This document shows, in pieces, positions 8,276-17,162 of a stretch of DNA of 64,000 nt. This DNA comes from Streptomyces aurantiogriseus (GTDB taxonomy: Bacteria; Actinomycetota; Actinomycetes; Streptomycetales; Streptomycetaceae): positions 1 to 64,000 of the forward strand of contig NZ_BMSX01000016.1 in the NCBI RefSeq assembly GCF_014649375.1, read 5' to 3'. Below the pieces are notes generated by a model. That model worked only from the letters and a program-made list of their open reading frames with translations, did no database searches and had not been told where the DNA came from. The position numbers and the translations under genes are program-made. How positions within the stretch are numbered: the stretch's first letter is position 1; the number at the start of each line of letters is the position of its first letter.

Positions 8276-9313
8276 GCCGAGCACCACGCATGACGCTGCC
8301 GCCACCTCGATGGAGCCGGCGCGTGTGGGCAGCCCGGTGGAGCGGTCGAGGGTGAACCAGGTCACGTCTCCCGAGCGCTCGTTCGCGACGTACAGGAAAC
8401 CGGCGGACTCGGCGAGCGCGCGTGGCCAGCGTCCGGCGCAGGAGACCGTGCCGATCAGCCGCAGCGCTTCTCCCTCGCCCTCCACGGCGAAAACGGACAG
8501 CACGTCCTCGCCGCGGGTGGCCGTCCACACGAACCGTCCGTCGGGCGAGACGACGATGCCCGAGGGGTAGGCGTCCCCGGCGGGTGCTCCGGGCAGCAGC
8601 GGGACCTCGCCCAGCGGCTTCAGCGAGCCGCCCGGGGCGTCCCAGCGGCACACCGTGACGGTCGGCGTGAGCTCGTTGGCGACGTACGCGTACGAGCCGC
8701 CGGGGTGGAAGGCCAGGTGGCGCGGGCCGGAGCCGGGGCGCAGGGCGAACTCCCGGTGCAGGACGGGACTGCCGTCGCGCAGGTCGCACACCCGCACCGA
8801 GTCCGTCCCGAGGTCCACGCTGACCGCCCAGCGTCCGGTCGGGTCGGGCTGCACCTGGTGGGCGTGCGGCCCCTGCTGGCGCCGGATGTGCGGTCCGGAG
8901 CCGGAGTGCCGCAGCACGCCGGAGGCGGCCGCGGCCAGGCTGCCGTCCGCCCGGAGGGGGACCGCGGTGACGCTGCCGGATCCGTAGTTGGCGGTCAGGA
9001 CGTGACCGTCGAACACACTGAGGTGCGTGGGCCCGCTGCCGTCGACCGGCACGGGTGCTCCCACCTGCTCGGGGACGTCCCCGGCCACGCTGTACGCCGC
9101 CACCGCGCCCTCGGCGGTCTCGCTCACCGCGTACAGCGTGTCCCCCGTCGGCGACAGGGCCAGGTACGCGGGGTCGGGGACGCCGTTCACGCTGCTCAGC
9201 ACGGTCAGGGCGCCGGTGGCCGGATCCACTGCCGCCGCCACGATCCCGGGTCCGCCGGCCGCTGTGAACGACCCGATGAACGCCCGCTTGCGCCGTCTGC
9301 CGACGTCTGCCAC
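8273..9313 (-). CDS. Lactonase family protein (6-phosphogluconolactonase-like beta-propeller)
   Basis: A 346-aa seven-bladed propeller of the YbhE/Pgl lactonase family, which hydrolyses 6-phosphogluconolactone or related sugar lactones. Repeated blade motifs are visible: PAYLALSPTGDTLYAVSE, RHLAFHPGGSYAYVANEL, SGIVVSPDGRFVWTATRG, PRALAESAGFLYVANE. The N-terminal FIGSFTAAGGPGI is typical. No signal peptide is evident. The start is GTG 9313, preceded by a purine-rich ribosome site (GAGAGGGGA). A DasR-type palindrome lies about 60 bp upstream, hinting at aminosugar-linked control. The stop codon abuts the GCACC repeat tract. Confidence 0.85.
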   Translation of the reverse strand: MADVGRRRKRAFIGSFTAAGGPGIVAAAVDPATGALTVLSSVNGVPDPAYLALSPTGDTLYAVSETAEGAVAAYSVAGDVPEQVGAPVPVDGSGPTHLSVFDGHVLTANYGSGSVTAVPLRADGSLAAAASGVLRHSGSGPHIRRQQGPHAHQVQPDPTGRWAVSVDLGTDSVRVCDLRDGSPVLHREFALRPGSGPRHLAFHPGGSYAYVANELTPTVTVCRWDAPGGSLKPLGEVPLLPGAPAGDAYPSGIVVSPDGRFVWTATRGEDVLSVFAVEGEGEALRLIGTVSCAGRWPRALAESAGFLYVANERSGDVTWFTLDRSTGLPTRAGSIEVAAASCVVLG

Positions 9314-9368
9314 CGCTGTCCCCTCTCGTGTCGCCGCTGTCCGGGGTGACGGTAGCAGTCGATCACGA

Positions 9369-9384
9369 GCGGTCTAGACCAAGG
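9369..9384. promoter_or_regulatory. Candidate dre (DasR operator)
   Basis: AGCGGTCTAGACCAAG contains the perfect palindrome GGTCTAGACC (9372-9381) and matches the known DasR consensus ACTGGTCTAGACCAGT at 12 of 16 positions. It lies 56-71 bp upstream of the lactonase start codon. DasR is the GntR-family regulator of GlcNAc metabolism in Streptomyces; binding here is inferred. Confidence 0.5.
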
Positions 9385-9523
9385 CTCGCCCCGTTGTTCC
9401 CCGTTGTGACGGGCCCACGGCGAGGTGAGCGGAGGCGGGACACGGTCCACGACACCGCCGGTCCGGGCGTGGCGCCGAACGCCCCGCCGCGTGGCACACC
9501 TCAAGGGCGCCGGCCGTGGGGGT

Positions 9524-11074
9524 TCAAGCTCCGATCGGCACCCGGTGGGACCCGCGCAGGGGGACGGCGAGTTCGAGCAGCGCCTGCTCGAGCGCGTGCA
9601 GATGGGCCAGGACCGGTTCGGCTTCCCCGAGCTGCGGCGTGGGGGCGGCGTCGTCCTGGAGGCGCTGTCCGCCCGTCGGAGCGGCGGTGAGTGCCTCGAC
9701 GGCTGCCTCCACGCGCCAGCAGGCGGTGGCGAGCCGGGCGTCGTGGGAGGCCTCGGGGTCCGCGGCGACGGAGGCCAGCCCGCGCACCTCTCGCGCGCAG
9801 GCGTCGAGCAGCGCGAGCACCTGCCGGGCCCGGCTCTTGCGGGCCCGCATCGGGCTGAGCGGATGCACCAGCGGCGCCAGCGACAACCGGACGCGGGCCA
9901 GGATCTGCTCCAGTTCGGCCACGCGCAGGGCCGGGTCCGCCGTCGGTGAGCCCGCGAGCCTGGCGGCGGCCTCGGCGGTGCAGGCGTGCACGCAGCGCAG
10001 CGCGCGCTCCACCCAGGCGTCGGTGACGGAGTGCGTGGTCACCGGCAGCACCAGCAGCACCGCCAGCACGGCGCCCAGCGCCCCGACGGCCGTCTCGCCC
10101 ACCCGCAGGGCGAGCATCGCCGGGTCGAGGACACCGAGCAGCCCGTACAGCATGCTCGCCATGACCGTGACGGCCAGCATCATCCAGGTGTACGAGACGG
10201 CGGCGGTGTAGAAGATCCCGAAGACGCTGAGCGCGACGATCACGACGGTGGCCACCGGTTCCCCGTGCAGGGGGACGGCCACGACCAGGCCGAGCACGAT
10301 GCCGAGGACGGTCCCGAGGAACCGTCGGAACCCCCGTACGAGGGTCTCTCCGCGGGAGGTCGTGTTCACGAACACCCACCATGTGGCGCCCACGGCCCAG
10401 TACCACCGCTCGTCGGACAGCGCCTGCCCGACGGCGAGGGCGAATCCGGCCCCCACCGTCGCCTGCACCGCCTGCCGGGTCGTGATCCGCGCGAGTCCCG
10501 GACCACCGGCCGGCGCGGCGACGGCCACCGGCGCCGGCAGCCGTCGCTCGTAGCACCACAGCCCGAACCGCACCACCGAGGACGCGACCAGCGACAACAG
10601 CACCGCCTGGTAGAGCTCCGGCAGCTGGCCGGGGACGGTCTGGAGGAACTGCGCGGCGAAGAAGGTCATGAACGCGAACACCCCGAGCGAGTGTCCTCGC
10701 GGCCCCCACCGCCGTGCGTACACCCCGGCCCCCACGACGGCGAGGAACACGAGGTCACGGGCGACGGGCAGATCGTGCAGCACGGCCGCGAGCGCGAGCA
10801 CCGGCAGCCCGACGACCGGGAGGAGCGCCGTCGTCACGGCCTGGCCGCGCACCGTCGGGTCGGTCACGGTGAACAGGGCGAGCAGCGCGGCCAGACCGCC
10901 CGTGACGGCCGCCACGAGCGAATGCCCGGCCAGCCCGCACAGCACGACGGCGAGCCAAATCCCCAGCACCGCCCGGGAGGCGAACCGCAGCCGCACACGC
11001 CCTGGATCCGGCGCCACGAACGCCCTCTTCAGCAAATTGCCCCGCCCCTTCCGCACCCTGGTGCGCCATGACAT
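9524..11074 (-). CDS. FUSC-family inner-membrane aromatic/efflux protein
   Basis: A 516-aa integral membrane protein of the FUSC/aromatic-acid exporter family. Two hydrophobic blocks are visible: one near residues 35-165 (GIWLAVVLCGLAGHSLVAAV, then AVTTALLPVVGLPVLALAAV and later segments) and one near 200-350 containing the FUSC_2-like stretch RQAVQATVGAGFALAVGQAL and GTVLGIVLGLVVAV. A cytosolic helical tail follows, containing LAPLVHPLSPMRARKSRARQ. The frame is open to 11212, but the part before ATG 11074 is not protein-like, so I place the start there (basic SWRTRVRKGRGN leader). The substrate is unknown. Confidence 0.8.
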   Translation of the reverse strand: MSWRTRVRKGRGNLLKRAFVAPDPGRVRLRFASRAVLGIWLAVVLCGLAGHSLVAAVTGGLAALLALFTVTDPTVRGQAVTTALLPVVGLPVLALAAVLHDLPVARDLVFLAVVGAGVYARRWGPRGHSLGVFAFMTFFAAQFLQTVPGQLPELYQAVLLSLVASSVVRFGLWCYERRLPAPVAVAAPAGGPGLARITTRQAVQATVGAGFALAVGQALSDERWYWAVGATWWVFVNTTSRGETLVRGFRRFLGTVLGIVLGLVVAVPLHGEPVATVVIVALSVFGIFYTAAVSYTWMMLAVTVMASMLYGLLGVLDPAMLALRVGETAVGALGAVLAVLLVLPVTTHSVTDAWVERALRCVHACTAEAAARLAGSPTADPALRVAELEQILARVRLSLAPLVHPLSPMRARKSRARQVLALLDACAREVRGLASVAADPEASHDARLATACWRVEAAVEALTAAPTGGQRLQDDAAPTPQLGEAEPVLAHLHALEQALLELAVPLRGSHRVPIGA

Positions 11075-11261
11075 GAGAAAGGCGCCGCGGAGTCCGCAGC
11101 GCCATCGACGCGACCATTTGAGCAGGTGAACGGCTGTTGGTTCAACAGAGGCTGAGAGTACTGGGCCAATGGTCCAGCCGGGCCTTGCGTCCGCCGGCCA
11201 TCGAGTGGCCAACGGACCACTCCGACGCGCGTGCGCGCCCCCGGCCCCCGGTCAGCACTGG

Positions 11262-11714
11262 TCAGCGCTGGTACAGGCCCACGAGGGTGCCGCTGGCGAG
11301 CTCTCGCTTCTCGACCGCCTCGTGTACATGGGCGGCGTCCGGGGCGTCGGGGAGGACGCACGGCTCCGACAGGGCGTACAGCCGGAAGAAGTAGCGGTGC
11401 GCCTCGTCGCCCGGAGGAGGATGCGGTCCGCCCCAGCCCCGTTCGCCGTAGCCGTTGACGAGTTCGGTGCCGCCGGGCGGACACTGTCCCGCCTCGACGC
11501 CGTCGCTGCCGGGGTCGATGCCGACCACGATCCAGTGCACGAAGGTGCCCGAGGGGGCGTCGGGGTCTTCGCACAGCAGCATCAGCTCGGCCGTGTCGTC
11601 CGGCGTGCCGTTCCAGGCGAGCGGAGGGGAGACGTTCTCGCCCTCGTACGCATAACGGCGGGCGATGAACGAGTGATCGTTGAATGCGCTGCTGCTGAGG
11701 TCGATGCCAGCCAT
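11262..11714 (-). CDS. YbhB/YbcL family Raf-kinase-inhibitor-like (PEBP) protein
   Basis: A 150-aa bacterial phosphatidylethanolamine-binding protein homologue, probably cytoplasmic. Family motifs are intact: ENVSPPLAW at residues 26-34, CEDPDAPSG at 48-56 (anion-binding site) and GPHPPPGDEAHRYFF at 96-110. Typical members begin shortly before the sequence DLSSSAF, which favours ATG 11714 over the in-frame codon at 11747. The biological role of bacterial PEBPs is largely unknown. The gene sits between a phosphoribosyltransferase and a FUSC exporter on the same strand. Confidence 0.85.
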   Translation of the reverse strand: MAGIDLSSSAFNDHSFIARRYAYEGENVSPPLAWNGTPDDTAELMLLCEDPDAPSGTFVHWIVVGIDPGSDGVEAGQCPPGGTELVNGYGERGWGGPHPPPGDEAHRYFFRLYALSEPCVLPDAPDAAHVHEAVEKRELASGTLVGLYQR

Positions 11715-11779
11715 GTGCCCCGGAGTACCCCCGCCCGGGCCGGACATGCGGGACCCGGGCGGGACATTGCCTGGTGTGC

Positions 11780-12433
11780 TCAGGTGGACCGTTCGGCAGC
11801 CGTGTGCAGGGCTTCCAGCACGTCGTCGTCGGTCAGCTGCTCGAAGTCCTCGTACCAGAGGCCGACGGCCATGAAGGACACCGGCGTGTGCAGACAGATC
11901 ACCTCGTCGGCCTCTGCGTGCAGCAGGGCCACCGCCTCCGGTGCACCGACCGGCACGGCCAGGACGACCCGCCGGGGCGCCCGGAGCCGTACGGTGCGCA
12001 GCGCGGCGCGGGCCGTGGCCCCGGTCGCCAGCCCGTCGTCGACGACGATCGCGGTCCGGCCGCGCAGGTCGGGGGCGGGGCGGCCCTGCCGGTAGATCCG
12101 CTCGCGGCGGCGGAGTTCCGCGCGTTCCCGCTCGACCACCGGGGCGAGTTCACTCCTGGCGAGGCCCAGCCTGACGAGGGCGTCCTCGTCGAAGAGCGCG
12201 TCGTCGCCGGCGATCGCTCCGACACCGAGTTCCTGCTGGAACGGGGCGCCGATCTTCCGTACGACGAGCACGTCGAGCGGCGCGTCCAGCACCTGGGCGA
12301 CCTCCGCGGCCACGGCGACGCCGCCCCGGGGCAGGGCGAGGACGACGGGGTCGGGCAGGGCGCCCTTCTCCTGCTGGGTCCGCAGCACCTCGGCCAGTTT
12401 CCGTCCGGCCTGTCTGCGATCACGGAACTGCAT
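11780..12433 (-). CDS. Phosphoribosyltransferase-domain protein
   Basis: A 217-aa PRTase-fold protein. The PRPP-binding motif AIVVDDGLATGATA is intact (about residues 128-141), and the earlier PRGGV loop (about 35-40) binds pyrophosphate. It resembles the predicted phosphoribosyltransferases common in actinobacterial stress islands rather than a named purine or pyrimidine enzyme. The start is ATG 12433, with AGGAG about 11 bases upstream; an upstream GTG at 12445 overlaps that site and is less likely. It follows the dienelactone-hydrolase-like gene by about 65 bp and may share its transcript; in other genomes these two genes are often together. Confidence 0.85.
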   Translation of the reverse strand: MQFRDRRQAGRKLAEVLRTQQEKGALPDPVVLALPRGGVAVAAEVAQVLDAPLDVLVVRKIGAPFQQELGVGAIAGDDALFDEDALVRLGLARSELAPVVERERAELRRRERIYRQGRPAPDLRGRTAIVVDDGLATGATARAALRTVRLRAPRRVVLAVPVGAPEAVALLHAEADEVICLHTPVSFMAVGLWYEDFEQLTDDDVLEALHTAAERST

Positions 12434-12464
12434 GACGGCTGCCACTCCTCACGGCTGCTTCACT

Positions 12465-12519
12465 TCTGGCGTGTTCACTCCTGGCGCATGGACTTCTTCA
12501 CTGCTGGCGCATGGACTTC
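12465..12519. repeat. 23-bp tandem duplication over a stop codon
   Basis: The 16-bp sequence CTGGCGCATGGACTTC occurs at 12481-12496 and 12504-12519 (period 23 bp), with a decayed third copy at about 12465-12480. On the minus strand the unit encodes the end of the hydrolase (KSMRQQ-stop), so the C-terminal codons and stop have been duplicated downstream. Confidence 0.8.
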
Positions 12520-13163
12520 AGGCAGGTGTCGCACCACTCCTTCGCCGCCTCGGCCACCTCCTCCAGTGCGCCGGGCTCCGCGAACAGGTGGGTGGCACCC
12601 GGCACCACACGGAGGGAGTGCGGGCCCCGCAGCCGGCGGGCCGCCTCCTGATTGAGCCGCAGCACCTCCGGATCCCGGCCGCCGACGACGAGCAGCACCG
12701 GCGCCCGCACGCGATCCAGGGCGGCGTCCGCCAGGTCGGGCCGCCCTCCCCGGGACACCACGGTCAGGACCTGGTCCGGCCGCTCCGCGGCGGCCACCAG
12801 AGCCGCTGCCGCTCCGGTGCTGGCGCCGAACAGGACGACGGGAAGCTCCCTGATGTCGGGCTGTGCCGCCGCCCAGTCGATCACGGCGACCACCCGGCGG
12901 CCCAGCAGCGGTATGTCGAATCGGTGTGCGGCCGTCTCCGCGTCCTCGCGGTCCTCGCTCTCGGTGAGCAGATCGATCAGCACGGTGCCCAGTCCGGCGG
13001 TGCGCAGTTCGGCGGCGACCATGCGATTGCGCGGGCTGTGCCGGGAGCTGCCGCTGCCGTGGGCGAACAGGACCACCGCCCGGGCGGACGCCGGGGCGAC
13101 GAGTTCACCCGTCAGCACCCCGCCGTCGACCGGCACCCGGACCAACTGGGAGATCATCGCCAT
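12498..13163 (-). CDS. Dienelactone-hydrolase-like alpha/beta hydrolase
   Basis: A 221-aa alpha/beta hydrolase with a visible catalytic triad: Ser115 in GASTG (113-117), Asp164 in GGRDPEV, and His192 in GATHLF. The oxyanion strand LFAHGSGSS is near residues 32-40. It belongs to the group of small predicted hydrolases encoded beside phosphoribosyltransferases. The frame is open further upstream to 13448 over the archease gene, but that part is antisense shadow; ATG 13163 begins the conserved sequence. The C-terminal codons and stop are repeated just downstream. The substrate is unknown. Confidence 0.85.
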   Translation of the reverse strand: MAMISQLVRVPVDGGVLTGELVAPASARAVVLFAHGSGSSRHSPRNRMVAAELRTAGLGTVLIDLLTESEDREDAETAAHRFDIPLLGRRVVAVIDWAAAQPDIRELPVVLFGASTGAAAALVAAAERPDQVLTVVSRGGRPDLADAALDRVRAPVLLVVGGRDPEVLRLNQEAARRLRGPHSLRVVPGATHLFAEPGALEEVAEAAKEWCDTCLKSMRQQ

Positions 13164-13281
13164 CACCGTCCGGCGTCGCTCTGCTCGACGAGTCCGTCTC
13201 CGTATTGCCTGCCGTGACCCGGGTACCCGTATCCGCGAAGCACCTCTCGGCGGACGCAACACCTCTCGATGGGCGAGGAAC

Positions 13282-13737
13282 ATGGTCGGCGACACGGACG
13301 ACGACAGGCTGGCGCGGCGGCAGGGCTCGAGCGGCCACCGGACGGTGCCGCACACCGCCGACATCCGCATCGACGCCTGGGGCACGAGCCGCGAGCGCTG
13401 TCTGGTGGAGGCGGCGATGGGGATGGTGGAGTGCTTCGCCGACGTCACGGCGGTGCGGCCGACCGCCGTCGAGCGGCTCCAGCTGGACGAGGCCAGCGAC
13501 GACGACCTCCTGACCGCGCTGCTGGACGAGGTCGTCTACCGACTGGAGGTGCACGGCCAGGTGCCCGTCGACGTGGAGGCGGAATCCACGGACGCCGGTA
13601 TGGACGTGCGCCTCGCGGTCGCCACGCTGGCGGACGTGGAGATCATCGGGGCCGTTCCGAAGGCCGTCGCCTGGCACGAGCTGCACATGGGGCCGGATCC
13701 GTACGGCTGGTCGTGCGCGGTGACCGTCGACGTGTGA
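13282..13737 (+). CDS. Archease
   Basis: A 151-aa archease, the small calcium-binding cofactor that helps RtcB ligases become guanylylated and turn over. The hallmark motif HTADIRIDAWG is at residues 24-34, followed by a cysteine-containing helix RERCLVEAAMGM. The central LLDEVVYRLEV and the C-terminal KAVAWHELHMG match the family. ATG 13282 is preceded by GCGAGGAA. The gene converges with rtcB, ending 47 bp from the rtcB stop, so the two partners are adjacent but transcribed separately. Confidence 0.9.
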   Translation: MVGDTDDDRLARRQGSSGHRTVPHTADIRIDAWGTSRERCLVEAAMGMVECFADVTAVRPTAVERLQLDEASDDDLLTALLDEVVYRLEVHGQVPVDVEAESTDAGMDVRLAVATLADVEIIGAVPKAVAWHELHMGPDPYGWSCAVTVDV

Positions 13738-13741
13738 ACGA

Positions 13742-13791
13742 TGTGACCGACCGGTGAGCTCAGCCCTGTGACCGACCGGTGAGCTCAGCCC
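13742..13791. repeat. 25-bp perfect tandem duplication over the rtcB stop
   Basis: Two perfect 25-bp copies (13742-13766 and 13767-13791) lie between the convergent archease and rtcB genes. On the minus strand each copy contains TGAGCTCACC, so the rtcB stop codon is duplicated. Confidence 0.9.
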
Positions 13792-15197
13792 TTCAGCACG
13801 CCCAGCGGCACCAGCCGGGCCACCGTGCGGCACAGCCCCGCGCTCTCGCTCGCCGCCACCACCTCGCCCACGTCCTTGTACGCCTCCGGGGTTTCCTCGG
13901 ACAGGCCGCGCAAGGACCGCGGACGCACCGCGATGCCGCCCGCCTCCAGCCGGGCCCGCAGCTCCGTCCCGGTGACCGCGCGGGCCGCCTGGTGACGGCT
14001 CATCACCCGGCCCGCTCCGTGGCAGGTGGAGAAGAACGCGTCGCCGCCGGGAACTCCGGTGAGCACGTACGAGGCCGTTCCCATGGTGCCGGGGATCAGC
14101 ACCGGCTGCCCGAACTCCCGCAGGTCCTCGGGAAGGTCGGGGTGGCCGGGCGGGAAGGCGCGGGTCGCGCCCTTGCGGTGCACACACAGCCGGCGGCGCC
14201 TGCCGGCCACCGTGTGGGTCTCGGCCTTGGCGAGGTTGTGGGACACGTCGTACACCAGGGAGAGGCGGGTTCCGGCGGCACTGCGGAAGACCCGGCGGGC
14301 CGCGTCGGAGAGCAACTGGCGGTTCGCGCGGCCGTAGTTGGCGGCCGCGGCCATCGCTCCGAGGTACGCCCGCCCCTCCGGCGAGTGGACGGGGGTGCAG
14401 GCGAGCTGCCGGTCGGGCACGGTGATGCCGTACCGGGTCATCGCACGGTCCATCGCCCGGACGTGATCGGTGCAGATCTGGTGGCCGAGCCCGCGTGAAC
14501 CGCAGTGGATCATCACGCACACCTGGCCGGCCGCGATCCCGAACGCGGCGGCGACCGTCTCGTCGTACACCTCGGCGACCTGCTGCACCTCCAGGAAGTG
14601 GTTGGCGGATCCCAGGCTGCCGACCTGCCCGGAGCCGCGCTCCCGGGCCCGCTCGCTCACCCGGGTCACATCGGCGTCGGCGACCGCCCCGCCGTCCTCG
14701 CACCGCATGAGGTCGCGCTCCTCGCCGTAACCCTGTTCCACGGCGTACCGGGAGCCGCCCTGGAGGATCCGCTCCAGCTGTCCGGGGCCGGTGAGGTGCC
14801 AGACCCCGCCGGGTCCGGCTCCGCGCGGGATCGCCCGGTCCAGGCCGTCCATGACCGCGGGCAGCGCCGGCTCCAGCGCCCGGCGGTCGGTGTCGGCGGC
14901 CAGCAGCCGCACGCCGCAGGAGATGTCGAAGCCGACCCCGCCGGGCGAGACGACGCCACCGTGGTCCACGTCGGTCGCCGCCACTCCGCCGATGGGGAAG
15001 CCGTAGCCCCAGTGGATGTCCGGCATGGCGTACGAGGCGGCGACGATGCCCGGCAGCGTGGCCACGTTGACGACCTGCTTCAGTGATTCCTCGGCATCGG
15101 CGAGCAGGGCCCGGGAGGCGAACACCACGCCGGGCACCCGCATCCCTCCCCGCGGTTCGATGCGGAAGCGGTAGGGACGCTCCTCGACCAGCTCCAT
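13785..15197 (-). CDS. rtcB: RtcB-type RNA ligase
   Basis: A 470-aa RtcB family 3'-phosphate/5'-OH RNA ligase (GTP and Mn2+ dependent), used in RNA repair or tRNA splicing. Visible active-site elements: DISCGVR (residues 91-97, metal-binding Cys94), GSANHFLEVQ, MIHCGSRGLGHQ, YDVSHNLAK, and STCHGAGRVMSR with the histidine that carries GMP. Length and order are normal. The protein begins MELVEERPYRF at ATG 15197. Archease is encoded convergently next door. No RtcR-type regulator is present, so control is not evident. The divergent neighbour is a CapA-like gene. Confidence 0.95.
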   Translation of the reverse strand: MELVEERPYRFRIEPRGGMRVPGVVFASRALLADAEESLKQVVNVATLPGIVAASYAMPDIHWGYGFPIGGVAATDVDHGGVVSPGGVGFDISCGVRLLAADTDRRALEPALPAVMDGLDRAIPRGAGPGGVWHLTGPGQLERILQGGSRYAVEQGYGEERDLMRCEDGGAVADADVTRVSERARERGSGQVGSLGSANHFLEVQQVAEVYDETVAAAFGIAAGQVCVMIHCGSRGLGHQICTDHVRAMDRAMTRYGITVPDRQLACTPVHSPEGRAYLGAMAAAANYGRANRQLLSDAARRVFRSAAGTRLSLVYDVSHNLAKAETHTVAGRRRRLCVHRKGATRAFPPGHPDLPEDLREFGQPVLIPGTMGTASYVLTGVPGGDAFFSTCHGAGRVMSRHQAARAVTGTELRARLEAGGIAVRPRSLRGLSEETPEAYKDVGEVVAASESAGLCRTVARLVPLGVLKG

Positions 15198-15286
15198 CGC
15201 GACCTCCGACGGCTCGCATCCGCCCTTGCGGGGTACCCGTCCCGACTGCCTCCATGTCCCTCCTGGGGGAGGGTTACCGTGGGGGC

Positions 15287-16423
15287 ATGGGCGGCGGCGT
15301 GGTGACGCTGTTCCTGTGCGGCGATGTGATGCTCGGGCGCGGCGTCGACCAGATCCTTGCGCATCCCGGCAGCCCGGAGCTGCGGGAGGGCTACGTCGAG
15401 GACGCCCGTTCCTATGTGCGGCTGGCGGAGTCGGTCAACGGGCCGATCCCCGCCCCCGTCGATCCCTCCTGGCCGTGGGGCGAGGCGTTGCGGTTGCTGG
15501 AGGAGGCCGCCCCGGACGTCCGGATCGTGAACCTGGAGACGTCCGTCACGCGCAGCAATGCCTTCGCGCCCGACAAGGGGATCCACTACCGGATGCACCC
15601 GGCCAACCTGCCCGCCCTCACGGTGGCCCGGCCCGACGTCTGTGTCCTGGCCAACAACCACGTGCTGGACTTCGGCCGCCCGGGCCTGGAGGAGACGCTC
15701 GACTCACTGGCCCGCGCGGGTCTGCGGACGGCGGGGGCGGGACGGAGCCCCGCCGAGGCCTACGCGCCCGCCGCGGTGCCCGTCCCGGCCGGCGGCCGGG
15801 TGCTCGTGTTCGCCCTCGGGGCGCGATCCGGTGGCATACCGCCGGAGTGGACGGCGACGCCCAGCACGGCCGGTGTCGCCTACCTTCCCGAGCTGTCGGC
15901 GGACACGGCCGCCGCCGTGGTCCGTCATGTGCGGCGGGAGAAGCGCCCGGGCGACCTCGCGGTCGTGTCCGTGCACTGGGGTTCCAACTGGGGCTACCTC
16001 GCCCCCCGCGATCAGATCCGCTTCGCCCGCGCCCTGGTGGACGGCGGCGTCGACGTCGTCCACGGCCACTCCTCGCACCATCCCCGCCGTCTCGAGGTGT
16101 ACCGCGAGCGGCTCGTCCTGCACGGCTGCGGCGACTTCATCGACGACTACGAGGGGATCTCCGGCTACGAGGAGTACCGCGACGACCTCCGGATCGCCTA
16201 CCTCGTCACGGTGGCGGCGGACACGGGCCGACTGGCCGGTCTGCGCATGCTGCCCCTCAGGGCCCGGCGCATGCGGCTGGAGCCCGCGCCGGACGCGGAC
16301 CGCGCCTGGCTGCGCACCACTCTCGACCGGATCAGCGACGGCGTCCGCATCACCATCGAGGTGGACGGCACCCTCGCTCTGGCGCACCCCGCCACCGCAC
16401 ACCGGACGCGGAGCGGCCCGTGA
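15287..16423 (+). CDS. CapA/PgsA-family metallophosphatase-like protein
   Basis: A 378-aa protein of the CapA (poly-gamma-glutamate biosynthesis) calcineurin-like fold. Metal-site motifs are in order: CGDVMLGRG near the N-terminus, VNLETSVT, LANNHVLDFG, VSVHWGSNWGY, and VHGHSSHHPR. Unlike secreted CapA proteins it has no clear signal peptide or membrane anchor, so a cytoplasmic enzyme is more likely. The start ATG 15287 is 89 bp from the divergent rtcB start; the frame is open upstream but without protein-like sequence. It overlaps the next gene by 4 bases (GTGA), so the two should be co-translated. Confidence 0.85.
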   Translation: MGGGVVTLFLCGDVMLGRGVDQILAHPGSPELREGYVEDARSYVRLAESVNGPIPAPVDPSWPWGEALRLLEEAAPDVRIVNLETSVTRSNAFAPDKGIHYRMHPANLPALTVARPDVCVLANNHVLDFGRPGLEETLDSLARAGLRTAGAGRSPAEAYAPAAVPVPAGGRVLVFALGARSGGIPPEWTATPSTAGVAYLPELSADTAAAVVRHVRREKRPGDLAVVSVHWGSNWGYLAPRDQIRFARALVDGGVDVVHGHSSHHPRRLEVYRERLVLHGCGDFIDDYEGISGYEEYRDDLRIAYLVTVAADTGRLAGLRMLPLRARRMRLEPAPDADRAWLRTTLDRISDGVRITIEVDGTLALAHPATAHRTRSGP

Positions 16424-17034
16424 CCCGGTGGCTGCGGCTGACGCTGCTCGGCGTGGGGGCGATGAACTCGCCGCGGTTCGCGCCCGCCGGTCTGCTGCTG
16501 CGCTGCGCCGGTCACCGCGTGGCCTTCGACGGCGGCCCCGGGGCCGAACCCCCGCCCGGGCGGCTCGACGCCTGGCTGGTCACCGACGAGCAGGCCGAGC
16601 TGGGGTCGGCGCTGCGCCGGAGCGCGGCCGGGCGTGACGTCGGGATACGGGCCGGTGATCTGGAGCTGGGGGAGGTGCGGGTGGGCTGTCGTCCGGTGGC
16701 GCACACCTCGCATCCCGCGTACGGCTACCGCATCGAGGCGGGCGCACGCGTGGTCGTCTGGGCACCGGAGTTCTGGGAGTTTCCCGCGTGGGCGGCGGGG
16801 GCGGACCTGATGTTCGCCGAGGCCGCCGGCTGGGACCGGCCGATACGGTTCCGGGGCGGCGTCGGCGGCCACGCGAGCGTCCGCGCCATCGCGGAGGAGG
16901 CCGTCCGGCACGGTGTGGAGCGACTGATCTACGCGCACATCGGACGGCCCGGCCTGCGGGCCCTCGACGCGGGGCTGCGGCCGGCGGTGGGTGAGTGGGG
17001 CGTCGAGGGACGCACCTACTCGTTGCGCTGCTGA
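16420..17034 (+). CDS. Degenerate MBL-fold protein coupled to capA-like gene
   Basis: A 204-aa protein starting at GTG 16420 inside the stop of the CapA-like gene. It has the strand order of a metallo-beta-lactamase-like hydrolase (LTLLGVGAMNSPRFAPAG, GHRVAFDGGPG, a VAHTSHPAYGYRIE strand, and a late YAHIGRPG). The zinc motif HxHxDH is missing: the expected place reads WLVTDEQAE. It therefore probably lacks normal zinc hydrolase activity, or uses the remaining His residues. Tight coupling suggests it acts with the CapA-like protein. Family assignment is moderate. Confidence 0.65.
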   Translation: MTRWLRLTLLGVGAMNSPRFAPAGLLLRCAGHRVAFDGGPGAEPPPGRLDAWLVTDEQAELGSALRRSAAGRDVGIRAGDLELGEVRVGCRPVAHTSHPAYGYRIEAGARVVVWAPEFWEFPAWAAGADLMFAEAAGWDRPIRFRGGVGGHASVRAIAEEAVRHGVERLIYAHIGRPGLRALDAGLRPAVGEWGVEGRTYSLRC

Positions 17035-17162
17035 CGGCCGCGGGGACGCCCATGGAGTCGATGCCCGGGCCCACGGACGGCCAGGAGTGCGCCCCGCCGG
17101 TCCATGGGTACAGTCGGCGACGATCACGCACACCAGGGGACGACACGAGGAGGCCGGGCACC

